DNA of 64,000 nt from Nocardioidaceae bacterium (GCA_017744365.1 JAGIBL010000001.1:1355389-1419388), one strand, 5' to 3'. Shown: positions 30,797-41,228, counted from the stretch's first letter. The notes: generated by a model from the letters alone, not told the origin. Translations and numbers: made by a program.

Positions 30797-31984
30797 TCAG
30801 CGGCCCGTGAACTGCTGGGTCTTCAGGTCGTACCAGCGGTCGTCGAAGCCGGGCTTGTTGAGCTGCTCGACCGGGGTGGCCCCGGGGACCGGGGAGCCCT
30901 GGGCGTCCACGCCGCAGACGTCCATGGTGACCGGGGTGGCCGGGTGCGCGCCGAGCTCGCCGGCGAAGTGGCAGGCGACCTTGTGCCGCGGGCCGATCTG
31001 CAGCAGCGGCGGCTCGACCTTGGCGCAGATCTCCTGGGCGAACTGGCAGCGGGTGCGGAACCGGCAGCCCGACGGCGGGTTGATCGGGCTCGGGACGTCG
31101 CCCTGCAGCCGGATCCGCTCGCGGCGACCTCCGATGGCGGCCTGCTTGACGTCCGGGACCGCGGAGAGCAGCGCCTGGGTGTACGGGTGGTGCGGGCGCT
31201 CGTAGAGCGTGTCCCGGTCGGCGATCTCGACGATCTTGCCCAGGTACATCACCGCGACCTCCGGGCAGAAGTGCCGGACGATCGCCAGGTCGTGGGCGAT
31301 GAAGAGGAAGGAGATCCCGAACTCCTTCTGGACGTCCTGCAGCAGGTTCACCACCTGCGCCTGGATCGACACGTCCAGCGCGGAGACCGGCTCGTCGGCG
31401 ACCAGCAGCTTGGGCTGCAGCGTCAGCGACCGGGCGATGCCGATGCGCTGGCGCTGCCCGCCGGAGAACTCGTGCGGGTACCGGTTGTAGTGCTCCGGGT
31501 TGAGGCCGACGACCTCGAGCAGCTCCTGGACCCGGGGCAGGATCTTGTCCCTCGGCACCACCTTGTGGATCGCCAGCGGCGCCCCCACGATCGCGCCGAC
31601 GGTGTGCCGCGGGTTCAGCGAGGTGTACGGGTCCTGGAAGATCATCTGGATCTCCCGGCGGATCGGCTTCAGGTCGCCGGGCTTCGTCTGGGCGATGTCC
31701 TTGCCCTCGAAGCGGATGGCGCCGCCGGTCGGCTGGTAGAGCCGCGTCACCATCCGGCCGGTGGTCGACTTGCCGCAGCCGGACTCGCCGACCAGGCCCA
31801 GCGAGGTGCCCTTCTCGACCTGGAACGAGACGCCGTCGACGGCCTGGACGTGCCCGACCGTACGGCGGACCAGCCCGCTCGACTTGACCGGGAAGTACAT
31901 CCGCAGGTTCTCGACCTCGAGGATCGGGTTCCCCGGGGTCGTGGACGGAGCCGCGCTCGGGGTCTCCTCAGCAGTGGCGGACAT
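30797..31984 (-). CDS. Oligopeptide/dipeptide ABC transporter ATPase, OppF/DppF type
   Basis: A 395-residue ATPase with Walker A VGESGCGKSTTGRM, signature FSGGQRQRIGIARSL, Walker B LLVADEPVSALD, and the C-terminal oligopeptide-family extension with conserved Cys residues (PPSGCRFRTRCQFAQEIC). In this family those Cys may carry an iron-sulfur cluster. Its start shares a base with the OppD-type gene (TGATG). It energises the importer encoded by the next four genes upstream. Confidence 0.93.
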   Translation of the reverse strand: MSATAEETPSAAPSTTPGNPILEVENLRMYFPVKSSGLVRRTVGHVQAVDGVSFQVEKGTSLGLVGESGCGKSTTGRMVTRLYQPTGGAIRFEGKDIAQTKPGDLKPIRREIQMIFQDPYTSLNPRHTVGAIVGAPLAIHKVVPRDKILPRVQELLEVVGLNPEHYNRYPHEFSGGQRQRIGIARSLTLQPKLLVADEPVSALDVSIQAQVVNLLQDVQKEFGISFLFIAHDLAIVRHFCPEVAVMYLGKIVEIADRDTLYERPHHPYTQALLSAVPDVKQAAIGGRRERIRLQGDVPSPINPPSGCRFRTRCQFAQEICAKVEPPLLQIGPRHKVACHFAGELGAHPATPVTMDVCGVDAQGSPVPGATPVEQLNKPGFDDRWYDLKTQQFTGR

Positions 31985-33066
31985 CAGCGCTCCTCAACCA
32001 GGTCCGGGGCGATCTCGGGAAGGATCTCGGACTGGTAGATCGATTCGGGGTCGGCCAGGTGGCACCGCTTCGTGTGCCCGGGACCGCGCTGGCCGGGCAC
32101 CAGGTCCGGCAGCGTGGTCCGGCACAGGTCGCCGGGCACCTTGTCCTTGTGCGGGCAGCGCGGGTGGAACGAGCAGCCGCTCGGCGGGTTCAGCAGGCTC
32201 GGCGGGTTGCCGGGGATCGGGATCAGCCGGGCGTCGGTGTCCGCGGTGACGTCCGGGACGCTGGAGAGCAGCCCCCAGGTGTACGGCATCTCCGGGTGCA
32301 CCAGGATCTCGTTGGTCGGCCCGTGCTCGACGGCCCGGCCGGCGTACATCACCAGCACGTCGTCGGCCATCTCGGCGACCACGCCCAGGTCGTGGGTGAT
32401 GATGATGATCGCCGAGTTGAACTCGCGCTGCAGGTCCTGGAGCAGGTCCAGGATCTGCGCCTGGACGGTCACGTCCAGCGCGGTGGTCGGCTCGTCGGCG
32501 ATGAGCAGGCCCGGGTCGTTGATCAGACCCATCGCGATCATCGCGCGCTGGCGCATGCCGCCGGAGAACTGGTGCGGGTAGTCGTCGACGCGCTGCTGCG
32601 CGTTCGGGATGCCGACGCGGTCGAGCATCTCGATGGCCCGCTTCTTCGCGGCACCCCTCGAGACGTCGTGGTGCACCTGGTAGGCCTCGGCGATCTGGTT
32701 GCCCACCGTGTAGTACGGGTGCATCGCCGAGAGCGGGTCCTGGAAGATCATCGCCACGTCGCGACCGCGGCGCTGCCGCATCTCGTCCGGGGTCAGCCCG
32801 AGCAGGTCGGTCCCCTCGAGCACGATCTCACCGGAGATCTGCGCGTTGGTGCCGTGGTGCAGGCCCATGATCGCCAGGCTGGAGACCGACTTGCCGGAGC
32901 CGGACTCCCCCACGATGCCGAGGGTCTTGCCGGCCTCCAGGTCGAAGGTGAGCCCGTTGACCGCCTTGACCAGGCCGTCGCTGGTCGGGAAGTGCACCTG
33001 CAGGTCGCGGACCGACAGGAAGGACGGAGCGGGCTCCGTCGCGCGAGACGCCATGCTGTCCATCAT
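31984..33066 (-). CDS. Oligopeptide/dipeptide ABC transporter ATPase, OppD/DppD type
   Basis: About 360 residues. Walker A is [16 protein letters not shown], signature [15 protein letters not shown], Walker [13 protein letters not shown], and the C-terminal [19 protein letters not shown] matches the oligopeptide subfamily. The start is uncertain: adjacent ATGs at 33066 and 33063 sit almost on the GAGAGGG site, while an ATG at 33051 (MASRATEP) has a better spacing of 12 bases. It is internal to the importer operon. Confidence 0.92.
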   Translation of the reverse strand: MMDSMASRATEPAPSFLSVRDLQVHFPTSDGLVKAVNGLTFDLEAGKTLGIVGESGSGKSVSSLAIMGLHHGTNAQISGEIVLEGTDLLGLTPDEMRQRRGRDVAMIFQDPLSAMHPYYTVGNQIAEAYQVHHDVSRGAAKKRAIEMLDRVGIPNAQQRVDDYPHQFSGGMRQRAMIAMGLINDPGLLIADEPTTALDVTVQAQILDLLQDLQREFNSAIIIITHDLGVVAEMADDVLVMYAGRAVEHGPTNEILVHPEMPYTWGLLSSVPDVTADTDARLIPIPGNPPSLLNPPSGCSFHPRCPHKDKVPGDLCRTTLPDLVPGQRGPGHTKRCHLADPESIYQSEILPEIAPDLVEER

Positions 33067-33071
33067 CCCTC

Positions 33072-34088
33072 TCAGGCCACCCGAACGCGTGGATCGATCA
33101 CGGCGTACAACAGGTCGACGACGATGTTCGCCACGATCACGAACGTAGCCGCCAGCACCACGGTGCCGATGATCGTGGGCAGGTCGTAGGTCCGGTTCGC
33201 ATCCACCACGAGCTTGCCCAGGCCGTTGAAGTTGAAGACGTACTCGGTAATGATCGCGCCGGCCAGCAGGCCCGCGAAGTCCAGGCCGGCCATGGTCACG
33301 ATCGGGGTCAGCGCCCCCCGCAGGGTGTGCTTGACGAGCACCCTGCCCTTGGAGAGCCCCTTGGCGTTCGCCGTACGGATGTAGTCCTCGCTCATCGCCT
33401 CCAGCACGAAGGCGCGCGTCATCCGGACGTAGGCGGCCATGAAGACCACCGCCAGCGTCACCGCGGGCAGGAACAGGTTGGACAGCCAGGAGAACACCCC
33501 GCCGTCGGCGATGGAGGTGTACTCGGGTTTGTCCCACAGTCCCCACTTGATGGAGACGAACTTGAGCAGGATCAGGCCGATGAAGAAGGTCGGGAACGCA
33601 TACAGCACCAGCGAGATCCCGACCAGGCCCCTGTCGATGAACGAGCCCTTGGTGAGCGCGGCGATGCAGCCGAGGGCGACGCCGCCGAGGAGCCAGAGGA
33701 TGAGCGCGAAGACGGCCAGCGAGAGCGTGATCGGGAAGGCCCGCTTGATCTCCTCGTTGACCGTCTTGCTGTTCAGGACGGAGTAGCCGAAGCAGGGCGC
33801 CGGGCAGTGCGCGACCAGCTGCGGGGCGGCCTTGCGCAGCGCCGGGTCGTCGGGGTAGTCGCGACCCTTGAAGATCCCGACCATGAAGTCCTTCCACTGC
33901 TCGACAGCGGGCTTCTGGTAACCCAGCGCCTTCCGCGTCTGCTCCTTGATCGCGGGCGAGCAGTTCTTGCCGCACGCGAACTGGGCCGGGTCGACCGGCG
34001 AGGCGAAGAACAGCAGGAAGGTGACCAGGCTCATCACGATGAGCATGATCACGCCGGCGATCACGCGGCGGACGATGAAGGCGAACAC
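33072..34088 (-). CDS. Peptide ABC transporter permease, DppB type
   Basis: A 338-residue inner-membrane protein with an N-terminal membrane segment (GVIMLIVMSLVTFLLFFA), a periplasmic stretch with two Cys pairs (FACGKNC and CPAPCFG), and the permease core with the EAA loop around YIRTANAKGLSKGRVLVKHTLRGAL. It precedes the OppD-type ATPase by 5 bases. The cysteine-bearing periplasmic insert is longer than in E. coli DppB. Confidence 0.93.
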   Translation of the reverse strand: MFAFIVRRVIAGVIMLIVMSLVTFLLFFASPVDPAQFACGKNCSPAIKEQTRKALGYQKPAVEQWKDFMVGIFKGRDYPDDPALRKAAPQLVAHCPAPCFGYSVLNSKTVNEEIKRAFPITLSLAVFALILWLLGGVALGCIAALTKGSFIDRGLVGISLVLYAFPTFFIGLILLKFVSIKWGLWDKPEYTSIADGGVFSWLSNLFLPAVTLAVVFMAAYVRMTRAFVLEAMSEDYIRTANAKGLSKGRVLVKHTLRGALTPIVTMAGLDFAGLLAGAIITEYVFNFNGLGKLVVDANRTYDLPTIIGTVVLAATFVIVANIVVDLLYAVIDPRVRVA

Positions 34089-34185
34089 GCTGTATCACTC
34101 CGAACAGTGGACAAGGGCTGCCGCGGGGTGACGCGGCACGGGTTCGGCCGGACTGCAGGTTCTCAGGTCCGGCCGGTGGCCCGGG

Positions 34186-34220
34186 CTGGCCGGGCTGCCG
34201 ATGATCGACAGCCCGGCCAG
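34186..34220 (-). terminator. Hairpin between the binding-protein gene and dppB-type gene
   Basis: A perfect 12-bp stem (CTGGCCGGGCTG / CAGCCCGGCCAG) with an 11-base loop lies 21 bases past the stop of the binding-protein gene. In ABC importers such hairpins often limit read-through and protect the 3' end, so that binding protein is made in excess over the permeases. Confidence 0.6.
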
Positions 34221-34241
34221 ACCAGGTTCGTTACTGGTGTC

Positions 34242-35975
34242 TCAGCAGCTTCCCTTGAGGCCGATCAGGCCCAGGTCCGGGAAGGAGTTCGACGCCGGGG
34301 TGACGTGGAAGTCGACGTTCGAACCGGCGAGCCAGTTGAACTTCGAGATCTCCAGCGGCATGTAGACCATGTCCTTGGCCAGGATGTCGTCCGCGGCCTG
34401 CAGCGCCGAGATCTGCGCGTCGAGGTCGGTGGAGTTCTGAGCCTCGGAGATCTTGGCGTTGAAGTCCTTGCCGACGTACTTGCCGTAGTCCTGACCCAGC
34501 GAGCCGGAGGTGATGTTGGCACGCGAGTCGAACAGCGGCGGCAGGACGGTCATCGGCGACGGCCAGTCAGCACCCCAGCCGGCCCAGCCCACGTCGTAGT
34601 TGTGGTCGGGCTTCTGGATGTTGCTGTAGTAGACGTCACCCTCGGGCGACAGCGAGACAGCGAAGCCGGCCTTGTCCCAGGTCGCCTTCAGCGCGGCGGC
34701 CTGCTTGTCGGCGGTGTCGCTCTGCGGGTACCGCAGGTCGAGCTTGTACGGCATCTTGACGCCCGCGTCGGAGAGGATCTTCTTGGCGGCCTCGGGGTCA
34801 CCCGCGAGCGGGATGTCCTTGTAGACCGGGTTCTCCTTGTAGCCGGCAACCGTCGGGTTCACGACCGAGTAGGCCGGGATGTAGGCCCGGTCGCCACCAC
34901 CAGCGTTGATCCAGCCCTCGCGGTTGGTCGCGGTGGCCAGCGCCTGCCGGACCGGGAGGTCCAGCTTCTTGGTGTTGAACCACAGGTAGTCGACGTACGG
35001 CGACTCGGGGTTCTGGTACCGGTCCTGCGCACCCGGGATCTGGCTGAACATCGACGGCGGGATGCGGTTGTCGCTGACGGTGCACTTCGCGGTGCCGCTG
35101 TCGGCGAACAGCGCGTCGTACGTCGTCTCCTGCTTGTCACCGATCTGGAAGGTGATCTTGTCCGGCAGGGCCTTGCGGCTGTCGGTCTCGTCGTTGCCGT
35201 ACTCCGGGTTGCGCACCAGGGTGCCGCCCGAGGCCTTGTCCCAGGTCCCCTCGAGCATGTACGGCCCGTTGGAGAAGATCTGGTAGTTGGACTTGTCGCC
35301 CTGGTCCTTGTCGGCCCGGTACGGCGACATCATGTGCAGCGCGGCGATCGCCAGCGGGAAGTCCGGCCACGGCTTGTTGAACCGGTAGGTGATCGTGTTG
35401 CCCTCGCAGGTCACGGCCTTGTCGTACAGGTCCTGGCCGACCTTGGTGTAGGGCCCCTTGTACTTCGGGGTGCCGTCGGCGTCGGCCGGGATGTCCAGGT
35501 AGGACAGCACGTAGAAGGACGGACCGCCGGTGATGACGTCGGTGGCGAAGTTGCGGGAGGCGCCGTACTTGACGTCCTCGCAGGTGACGGGCTTGCCGTC
35601 CTGCCACTTCACGCCGTCGCGGACGGTGAACTTCCAGACCTTGCCACCCTCCTCGCTGGTGCCGGTGTCGGTGGCGAGGTCCGCGATCGGCTTCGCCGAC
35701 TCGACCGGGTCGTCGCTGTCACCGAACGTCACCAGCTCGCGGTACACCAGCCGGCTCTGCTTGGAGATGTCGGTACCCACGTAGGTGCGCTGCGGGTCCC
35801 AGTGGTCAATCGGGTCCTCGACCTTGAAGAACAGGGTGCCACCCTTGCTGGCGCCACTGGACTTCCCGCCGCCGTCACCCTTGTTGTCATCGCTGCTACC
35901 GCAGGCCGCAAGTGCCCCCGACAGCAACAGCGAACCCGCGGTGACCGCGATGATTCGCTTCTTGAAACTGGCCAT
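34242..35975 (-). CDS. Peptide/solute-binding lipoprotein, SBP_bac_5 family
   Basis: A 577-residue exported lipoprotein. The signal peptide ends in a lipobox (LLLSGALAACGSS), so the mature protein starts at Cys 25. A Gly/Ser/Asp linker precedes the binding domain, which opens GGTLFFKVEDPIDHWDPQRTYV. The family segments GVKWQDGKPVTCEDVKYG and PVRQALATATNREGW are recognisable. It captures peptides or similar solutes for the flanking permeases. The gene order (C-type permease, binding protein, B-type permease, two ATPases) is unusual for this family. Confidence 0.93.
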   Translation of the reverse strand: MASFKKRIIAVTAGSLLLSGALAACGSSDDNKGDGGGKSSGASKGGTLFFKVEDPIDHWDPQRTYVGTDISKQSRLVYRELVTFGDSDDPVESAKPIADLATDTGTSEEGGKVWKFTVRDGVKWQDGKPVTCEDVKYGASRNFATDVITGGPSFYVLSYLDIPADADGTPKYKGPYTKVGQDLYDKAVTCEGNTITYRFNKPWPDFPLAIAALHMMSPYRADKDQGDKSNYQIFSNGPYMLEGTWDKASGGTLVRNPEYGNDETDSRKALPDKITFQIGDKQETTYDALFADSGTAKCTVSDNRIPPSMFSQIPGAQDRYQNPESPYVDYLWFNTKKLDLPVRQALATATNREGWINAGGGDRAYIPAYSVVNPTVAGYKENPVYKDIPLAGDPEAAKKILSDAGVKMPYKLDLRYPQSDTADKQAAALKATWDKAGFAVSLSPEGDVYYSNIQKPDHNYDVGWAGWGADWPSPMTVLPPLFDSRANITSGSLGQDYGKYVGKDFNAKISEAQNSTDLDAQISALQAADDILAKDMVYMPLEISKFNWLAGSNVDFHVTPASNSFPDLGLIGLKGSC

Positions 35976-36064
35976 TGCCTCTCCTTTGTCGCGTGCGGGC
36001 TGGTGCCCATCACCTCTGACGTCGCCCAGGTATGGCGGGCGCCATCATGTCCCTGTGCCGAGGG

Positions 36065-36091
36065 CGGTTGCGGAGTCCTCGTCCGCAGCCG
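36065..36091 (-). terminator. Hairpin directly after the dppC-type stop
   Basis: A 10-bp stem (CGGTTGCGGA with TCCGCAGCCG, one G-U pair) closes a 7-base loop and starts at the base next to the dppC-type stop codon. It precedes the binding-protein gene and may be an attenuator or RNA-processing site. Confidence 0.45.
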
Positions 36092-37111
36092 TCATCGGTG
36101 TCCCTTCGGATCCAGCGCGTCCCGGAGACCGTCGCCGAGCAGGTTGAAGCTGACGACGATCACCATGATCAGGAACGCCGGGAAGAAGAAGAAGAAGAAG
36201 TCGTTCTGCGAGTAGTTGATCGAGCCGGTGAGCACGTTGCCCAGCGTCGGTGTCGGCGGCTTGATGCCGACGCCCAGGTAGTTCAGCGCCGCCTCGGCGG
36301 AGATGTACGTCGGCATCGTGATGGTGAACGAGACCAGCAGCGGCGCCCACAGGTTCGGCAGGATCTCCTTGAAGTACAGCCGCATCCGGGAAGCACCCAT
36401 CAGCTTGGCCGCCTCGATGAACTCGCGCTCGCGGATGGAGAGCACCTGGCCGCGAACGATGCGCGCGACGTAGGGCCAGCCGAAGAACCCGAGGATCAGG
36501 ATGACGTAGAGGCCGTTGGCCTTGTCCCCGTCCGGCACGTGCAGCTTGTCGGTGAGGATCGCGATGAACAGCGGCGAGAGCGCCAGCAGCATCAGCGTCT
36601 GCGGGAAGGACAGGATCAGGTCGATCAGCCGGCCGATGGCGCTGTCCACCAGGCCGCGCGAGGCGCCGGCGATGATGCCGAAGATCGCGCCGAGGCCGAC
36701 GGTGATGATGGTCGCGGAGAGCGCGATCACCAGCGAGAAGGTGACGCCGTACCAGACCCGGGAGAGCACGTCGCGGCCGATGCCCGGCTCGACCCCGAGC
36801 CAGTGGTGCCACGAGATGCCGCCCCACGAGCCCTTCGGCAGGGTGAACTCGTCGAGCAGGTTGTCCTTGCCGGTGTTGTGCGGCGTGTTCGGGTCCAGGA
36901 CCCCGAAGTGCACCAGGAACGGTGCCGCCAGGGCGCCGAGGAAGTAGATCGCCACGACCGCGAACGCGATCATCGACAGCTTGTCCTTGCGGAACCGCAT
37001 GATCGCCAGCTGCATCGGCGAACGGCCGACAACCTTCGTGACGGTGGCTTCACCCTCCACCGGCGGAGCCGCGTGGGTCTCCAGGTCCGTTGCCGGGAGT
37101 GTCATCATCAC
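36092..37111 (-). CDS. Peptide ABC transporter permease, DppC type
   Basis: A 339-residue inner-membrane permease with a cytoplasmic head (LPATDLETHAAPPVEGEA), first membrane segment after RFRKDKLSMIAFAVVAIYF, and the EAA loop FIEAAKLMGASRMRLYFKEILPNL. The last membrane segment opens with six consecutive Phe residues encoded by six TTC codons. Three successive start codons (GTG at 37111, ATG at 37108 and 37105) are possible. It is the first gene of the importer operon. Confidence 0.92.
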   Translation of the reverse strand: MMMTLPATDLETHAAPPVEGEATVTKVVGRSPMQLAIMRFRKDKLSMIAFAVVAIYFLGALAAPFLVHFGVLDPNTPHNTGKDNLLDEFTLPKGSWGGISWHHWLGVEPGIGRDVLSRVWYGVTFSLVIALSATIITVGLGAIFGIIAGASRGLVDSAIGRLIDLILSFPQTLMLLALSPLFIAILTDKLHVPDGDKANGLYVILILGFFGWPYVARIVRGQVLSIREREFIEAAKLMGASRMRLYFKEILPNLWAPLLVSFTITMPTYISAEAALNYLGVGIKPPTPTLGNVLTGSINYSQNDFFFFFFPAFLIMVIVVSFNLLGDGLRDALDPKGHR

Positions 37112-37137
37112 CTCGAAGCCGAGTCATCACGGATGTA

Positions 37138-37160
37138 ACGCAGGCCACGTCAGCCTGCGT
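37138..37160 (-). promoter_or_regulatory. Inverted repeat upstream of the peptide importer operon
   Basis: A perfect 8-bp inverted repeat (ACGCAGGC / GCCTGCGT) with a 7-base spacer, about 27 bases ahead of the first importer gene. It could be an operator or a leader hairpin. The rest of the 142-base gap is relatively AT-rich and must contain the operon promoter, but no convincing -35/-10 pair could be fixed. Confidence 0.4.
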
Positions 37161-37253
37161 CGTCCGTGACACTAGGTGCAAAGGTGACCGAAACGCGATA
37201 CCGACGCGGTAACGATCTGATTTCGACCCGGCAAAGCATCCGGCCAGATCAGC

Positions 37254-39020
37254 CTACGGCTGCGTTTCGTTCTCCGGACGGGCGTCTACACCGGCTTCCT
37301 TGCGCTGCTCGGGCGTGATCGGCGCCGGTGCTGCGGTCAGCGGGTCGTATCCGCCGCCCGACTTCGGGAACGCGATCACGTCGCGGATCGAGTCCGCGCC
37401 GGCGAGCAGCGCGACGATCCGGTCCCAGCCCAGCGCGATGCCGCCGTGCGGCGGGGCGCCGTACTTGAAGGCCTCCAGCAGGAACCCGAACTTCTCCTCG
37501 GCCTGCTCCTCGTCGATGCCCATCAGCGCGAAGACGCGCTTCTGCACGTCACGTGCGTGGATACGGATCGAGCCACCGCCGATCTCGTTGCCGTTGCAGA
37601 CGATGTCGTAGGCCCACGCCAGCGCGTTGCCCGGGTCCTTGTCGAAGTCCTCGACGTCCTGCGGCGAGGTGAAGGCGTGGTGCACCGCGGTCCACTCGCC
37701 GTGGCCGACCGCGACGTCGCCGGCAGCGGTCGCCTCCTGGGCGGGCTCGAGCAACGGCGCGTCCACGACCCAGGTGAACGCCCAGGCGGACTCGTCGATC
37801 AGCCCGCAGCGGCGTCCGATCTCCAGCCGGGCGGCGCCGAGCAGCGCGCGGCTCGACTTCACCGGACCGGCCGCGAAGAAGATGCAGTCTCCGGGGCTCG
37901 CGCCGACGTGCGCGGCCAGGCCGGCCGCCTCGGTCTCGGAGAGGTTCTTGGCCACCGGGCCGCCCAGGGTGCCGTCCTCGGCGACGAGCACGTAGGCCAG
38001 GCCCTTGGCGCCGCGCTGCTTGGCCCAGTCCTGCCACGCGTCCAGCTGCTTGCGCGGCTGGCTCGCTCCCCCGGGCATCACCACGGCTCCGACGTACGGC
38101 GCCTGGAAGACCCGGAACGTCGTCTCGGCGAAGTAGTCGGTGCACTCGACAAGCTCCTGGCCCATCCGCAGGTCGGGCTTGTCCGACCCGAACCGCTTCA
38201 TCGCGTCGGCGAAGGTGATCCGCGGGATCGGCGTCGGCACCTGGTAGCCGATGAGGCCCCAGAGCGCGACCAGGATCTCCTCGGTCAGCGCGATCACGTC
38301 GTCCTGCTCGACGAAGCTCATCTCGATGTCGAGCTGGGTGAACTCCGGCTGCCGGTCGGCACGGAAGTCCTCGTCGCGGTAGCAGCGCGCGATCTGGTAG
38401 TACCGCTCCATGCCGGCCACCATGAGCAGCTGCTTGAACAGCTGCGGGCTCTGCGGCAGCGCGTACCAGGAGCCGGGCTGCAGCCGCGCGGGCACCAGGA
38501 AGTCGCGGGCACCCTCCGGGGTGGACCGGGTCAGCGTCGGCGTCTCGATCTCCACGAAGTCGTGGGCGCCGAGCACTCCACGCGCGGCCGCGTTCACCTG
38601 GGAGCGCAGCCGGATCGCCTTGTTGGGGCCGCTCCGGCGCAGGTCCAGGTAGCGGTGCTTCAGGCGCGCCTCCTCGCCGACCTCCACGAAGTCGTCGATC
38701 GGGAACGGCAGCGGCGCCGCCTCGCTGAGCACCTCGACGTCCTGGGCGACCACCTCGACCTCGCCGGTCGGAAGGTTCGGGTTGACGTTGCGCTCCTCGC
38801 GGGCGACCACCTCGCCGGTGACCTTGAGGCAGAACTCGTTGCGCAGCCGGTGCGCGACGCCATCATCCCGGATCACGACCTGGACGATCCCGCTGGCGTC
38901 GCGGAGGTCGATGAACGTCACCCCGCCGTGATCGCGCCGGCTGGCCACCCAGCCGGCGAGGGTCACGGTCTGGCCGACGTGCTCGGCACGCAGGGTGCCG
39001 GCGTCGTGGGTGCGGATCAC
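37254..39020 (-). CDS. aspS: Aspartyl-tRNA synthetase
   Basis: A 588-residue class IIb synthetase of the bacterial type. The N-terminal OB-fold opens [22 protein letters not shown]. The catalytic domain includes [38 protein letters not shown], and the GAD insertion follows. Motif 3 is visible as [14 protein letters not shown]. Whether it also charges tRNA(Asn) depends on gatCAB, not in this window. Its start overlaps the hisS stop (ATGA). Confidence 0.97.
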   Translation of the reverse strand: MIRTHDAGTLRAEHVGQTVTLAGWVASRRDHGGVTFIDLRDASGIVQVVIRDDGVAHRLRNEFCLKVTGEVVAREERNVNPNLPTGEVEVVAQDVEVLSEAAPLPFPIDDFVEVGEEARLKHRYLDLRRSGPNKAIRLRSQVNAAARGVLGAHDFVEIETPTLTRSTPEGARDFLVPARLQPGSWYALPQSPQLFKQLLMVAGMERYYQIARCYRDEDFRADRQPEFTQLDIEMSFVEQDDVIALTEEILVALWGLIGYQVPTPIPRITFADAMKRFGSDKPDLRMGQELVECTDYFAETTFRVFQAPYVGAVVMPGGASQPRKQLDAWQDWAKQRGAKGLAYVLVAEDGTLGGPVAKNLSETEAAGLAAHVGASPGDCIFFAAGPVKSSRALLGAARLEIGRRCGLIDESAWAFTWVVDAPLLEPAQEATAAGDVAVGHGEWTAVHHAFTSPQDVEDFDKDPGNALAWAYDIVCNGNEIGGGSIRIHARDVQKRVFALMGIDEEQAEEKFGFLLEAFKYGAPPHGGIALGWDRIVALLAGADSIRDVIAFPKSGGGYDPLTAAPAPITPEQRKEAGVDARPENETQP

Positions 39021-40369
39021 TGGTTCGTCTCCTGGGTCGTGATGGCGGTCGTGATGGTGGGTCGTACGTCGGACGCGGGTGGCGCCCAGGTGTCCGGGTC
39101 GATGCCGACCTGGTCACCGCTGCGGATGTCCTTGATCTGCGGGCCGTCCTCCGTCGAGAAGAGAACGTACGGGATGCCCCGGCGCTCGGCGTACCGGATT
39201 TGCTTGCCGAACTTCTGCGGCGACGCGGCCACCTCGCACGGGATCCCGCGCGCCCGCAGCCGCCCGGCCAGCGCGTCGGATTCCGGCCGGCTCTCCTCGT
39301 CGGTCAGCGCGACGAGCACGACGCTCGGCACCGAGCGGTCCGCGACCAGCGCGCCGGAGTTGAGCAGCGGCACCAGCAGCCGGCTGACGCCGAGCGAGAT
39401 CCCCACGCCCGGGTAGGTGTTCTTGCCGTCGCTGGCGAGCGCGTCGTACCGCCCGCCGGAGCAGATCGAGCCGAGCGACTCGTGGCCGTCCAGCCGGGTC
39501 TCGAAGACGGTGCCGGTGTAGTAGTCCAGTCCGCGGGCGATCTTGAGGTCGGCCTCGATCCGGACCCGGTCGGTGACCAGCGGCGCGCAACCGCGGACCA
39601 GGGCGGCCAGCTCGTCGAGGCCCTCGTCGAGCAGCGGGTGCTCGACCCCGAGGCCGCGCACCTTGCCCACGAAGGAGTCGTCCGTGGTGCAGATGGTGGC
39701 CAGCTCGAGGCACCGGTCGGCCTGCGACTCGCTCAGCCCGGACTCGACCAGCTGGGTGCGGACAACGTCGGCCGGCAGCTTGTCGAGCTTGTCGATGAGA
39801 CGCATCGTCTCGTCGAGGTCCGGCACCCCCAGGCCGGCGTAGAAGCCCTGGATCAGCTTGCGGTTGTTCACCTGCAGCCGGAAGCCGGGCAGGAAGGTCA
39901 GCCGCGACAGCGCGTCCAGCATCACCCGGGCGACCTCGACGTCGTGGTGCACCGGCAGCTCCCCGACCCCGACCACGTCGATGTCGGCCTGGGTGAACTC
40001 GCGGTAGCGGCCCTCCTGCGGCCGCTCGCCGCGCCAGGCCTTCTGGATCTGGTAGCGCCTGAACGGGAACTCCAGCTTGCCCGCGTTCTCCAGCACGTAG
40101 CGGGCGAACGGCACGGTCAGGTCGAAGTGCAGACCGACGCCGGCGTCCTTCCCCGCGTCCTCGTCCTGCAGCCGCTTGAGGAGGTAGACCTCCTTGGAGG
40201 TGTCTCCCTTGCGCAGCAGCTGGTCCAGCGGCTCGACGGCACGGGTCTCGATGTTCACGAACCCGTGCAGCTCGAAGACCTCGGCCAGCGTGTCGAGCAC
40301 GGTGGTCTCGACGAAGCGCTGGGCGGGCAGCAGCTCGGGATACCCGCTGAGCGGGGTGGGCTTGGCCAT
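39017..40369 (-). CDS. hisS: Histidyl-tRNA synthetase
   Basis: A 450-residue class II synthetase. Visible are the [12 protein letters not shown] motif 2 region, the two His-specific stretches ([16 protein letters not shown] and [14 protein letters not shown]), and a C-terminal anticodon-binding domain ([24 protein letters not shown]). The start [13 protein letters not shown] is preceded by the hydrolase gene at 3 bases. The hisS-aspS pair is a common bacterial arrangement. Confidence 0.96.
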   Translation of the reverse strand: MAKPTPLSGYPELLPAQRFVETTVLDTLAEVFELHGFVNIETRAVEPLDQLLRKGDTSKEVYLLKRLQDEDAGKDAGVGLHFDLTVPFARYVLENAGKLEFPFRRYQIQKAWRGERPQEGRYREFTQADIDVVGVGELPVHHDVEVARVMLDALSRLTFLPGFRLQVNNRKLIQGFYAGLGVPDLDETMRLIDKLDKLPADVVRTQLVESGLSESQADRCLELATICTTDDSFVGKVRGLGVEHPLLDEGLDELAALVRGCAPLVTDRVRIEADLKIARGLDYYTGTVFETRLDGHESLGSICSGGRYDALASDGKNTYPGVGISLGVSRLLVPLLNSGALVADRSVPSVVLVALTDEESRPESDALAGRLRARGIPCEVAASPQKFGKQIRYAERRGIPYVLFSTEDGPQIKDIRSGDQVGIDPDTWAPPASDVRPTITTAITTQETNQ

Positions 40370-40372
40370 CTG

Positions 40373-41083
40373 TCAGAGTCCTCGTGAAACGCGACCGACG
40401 GCGTTGTCGTCGATCAGGTCGAGCAGGAACGGGTTGGTGGCGCGCTCGCGGCCGATCGAGGTCTGCTCGCCGTGTCCCGGGAGCACCACGATGTTGTCGG
40501 CCAGCGGCAGCACCTTGTCGCGCAGGCTGCGCAGCATCGTCGGATGGTCGCCGCCGGGCAGGTCGGTCCGGCCGATCGAGCCGGCGAAGAGCAGGTCGCC
40601 GGAGAACATCAGCTCGGCGATGTCCTGGTCGTGGTACGGCGTGCGGAACACCACGCTGCCCGCGGTGTGCCCGGGCGTGTGGTCGACCAGGAACTCGATC
40701 CCGGCGAGCTCCAGGGTCTGCCCGTCGCCGAGCTCCTCGACCTTGTCCGGCTCGGCGAACTCGTACTTCCCGCCGAGCAGCATCGCGGTGGTCTCCGCGG
40801 ACATGCCGGCCATCGGGTTGGCCAGCAGGTGCCGGTCGTTCGGGTGGATGTACGCCGTGGCGTCGTACGTGCCCGCCACCGGCGCCACGCACCACATGTG
40901 GTCGACGTGCCCGTGCGTGACCAGCACGGAGACAGGCTTGAGCCGGTGCTCGGCGATCACCTGGGCCACGCCGTCGGCGGCGTCCTTGCCCGGGTCGACG
41001 ACCACGCACTCGGCGCCGGGCCCGGTGGCGACCACGTAGCAGTTCGTGCCCCACGGACCGGCGGGGAATCCTGCGATGAGCAC
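40373..41083 (-). CDS. Metallo-beta-lactamase-fold hydrolase (glyoxalase II-like)
   Basis: A 236-residue cytosolic protein with the metal-binding motif VTHGHVDHMW (HxHxDH), the second His in DHTPGHTAGSVVF, the Asp in MFSGDLLFAGSIGRTDL and the final His in VLPGHGEQTSIG. This pattern suits hydroxyacylglutathione hydrolase-like enzymes; as actinomycetes use mycothiol, the natural thioester may be a mycothiol derivative. It lies 3 bases from hisS. Confidence 0.88.
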   Translation of the reverse strand: MLIAGFPAGPWGTNCYVVATGPGAECVVVDPGKDAADGVAQVIAEHRLKPVSVLVTHGHVDHMWCVAPVAGTYDATAYIHPNDRHLLANPMAGMSAETTAMLLGGKYEFAEPDKVEELGDGQTLELAGIEFLVDHTPGHTAGSVVFRTPYHDQDIAELMFSGDLLFAGSIGRTDLPGGDHPTMLRSLRDKVLPLADNIVVLPGHGEQTSIGRERATNPFLLDLIDDNAVGRVSRGL

Positions 41084-41168
41084 GGAACACTCTTTCCTGG
41101 GTACGGCGGGCGGGTGGGCGTCTGGCCAAGCCTACTGTCCCGAACCGGTCGCCCCGCGACCGCGCATG

Positions 41169-41174
41169 CGTACG
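41169..41174 (+). promoter_or_regulatory. Candidate -10 element of the DUF349 gene
   Basis: TACGAT matches a sigma-70 type -10 hexamer closely and lies about 55 bases upstream of the proposed GTG start, in the divergent 145-base gap with the hydrolase gene. The region 17 bases upstream (around ACCGGT) is a weak -35. Confidence 0.4.
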
Positions 41175-41228
41175 ATGAACCCCGCAACAGGTGCTCAGAT
41201 GGCGATCAGGAACGCAGAGGGGCGAGAA

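Noticed and set aside
37112..41228. T-box leader ahead of aspS or hisS
   Set aside because: Gaps are too short (3-142 bases) and no T-box sequence is present.
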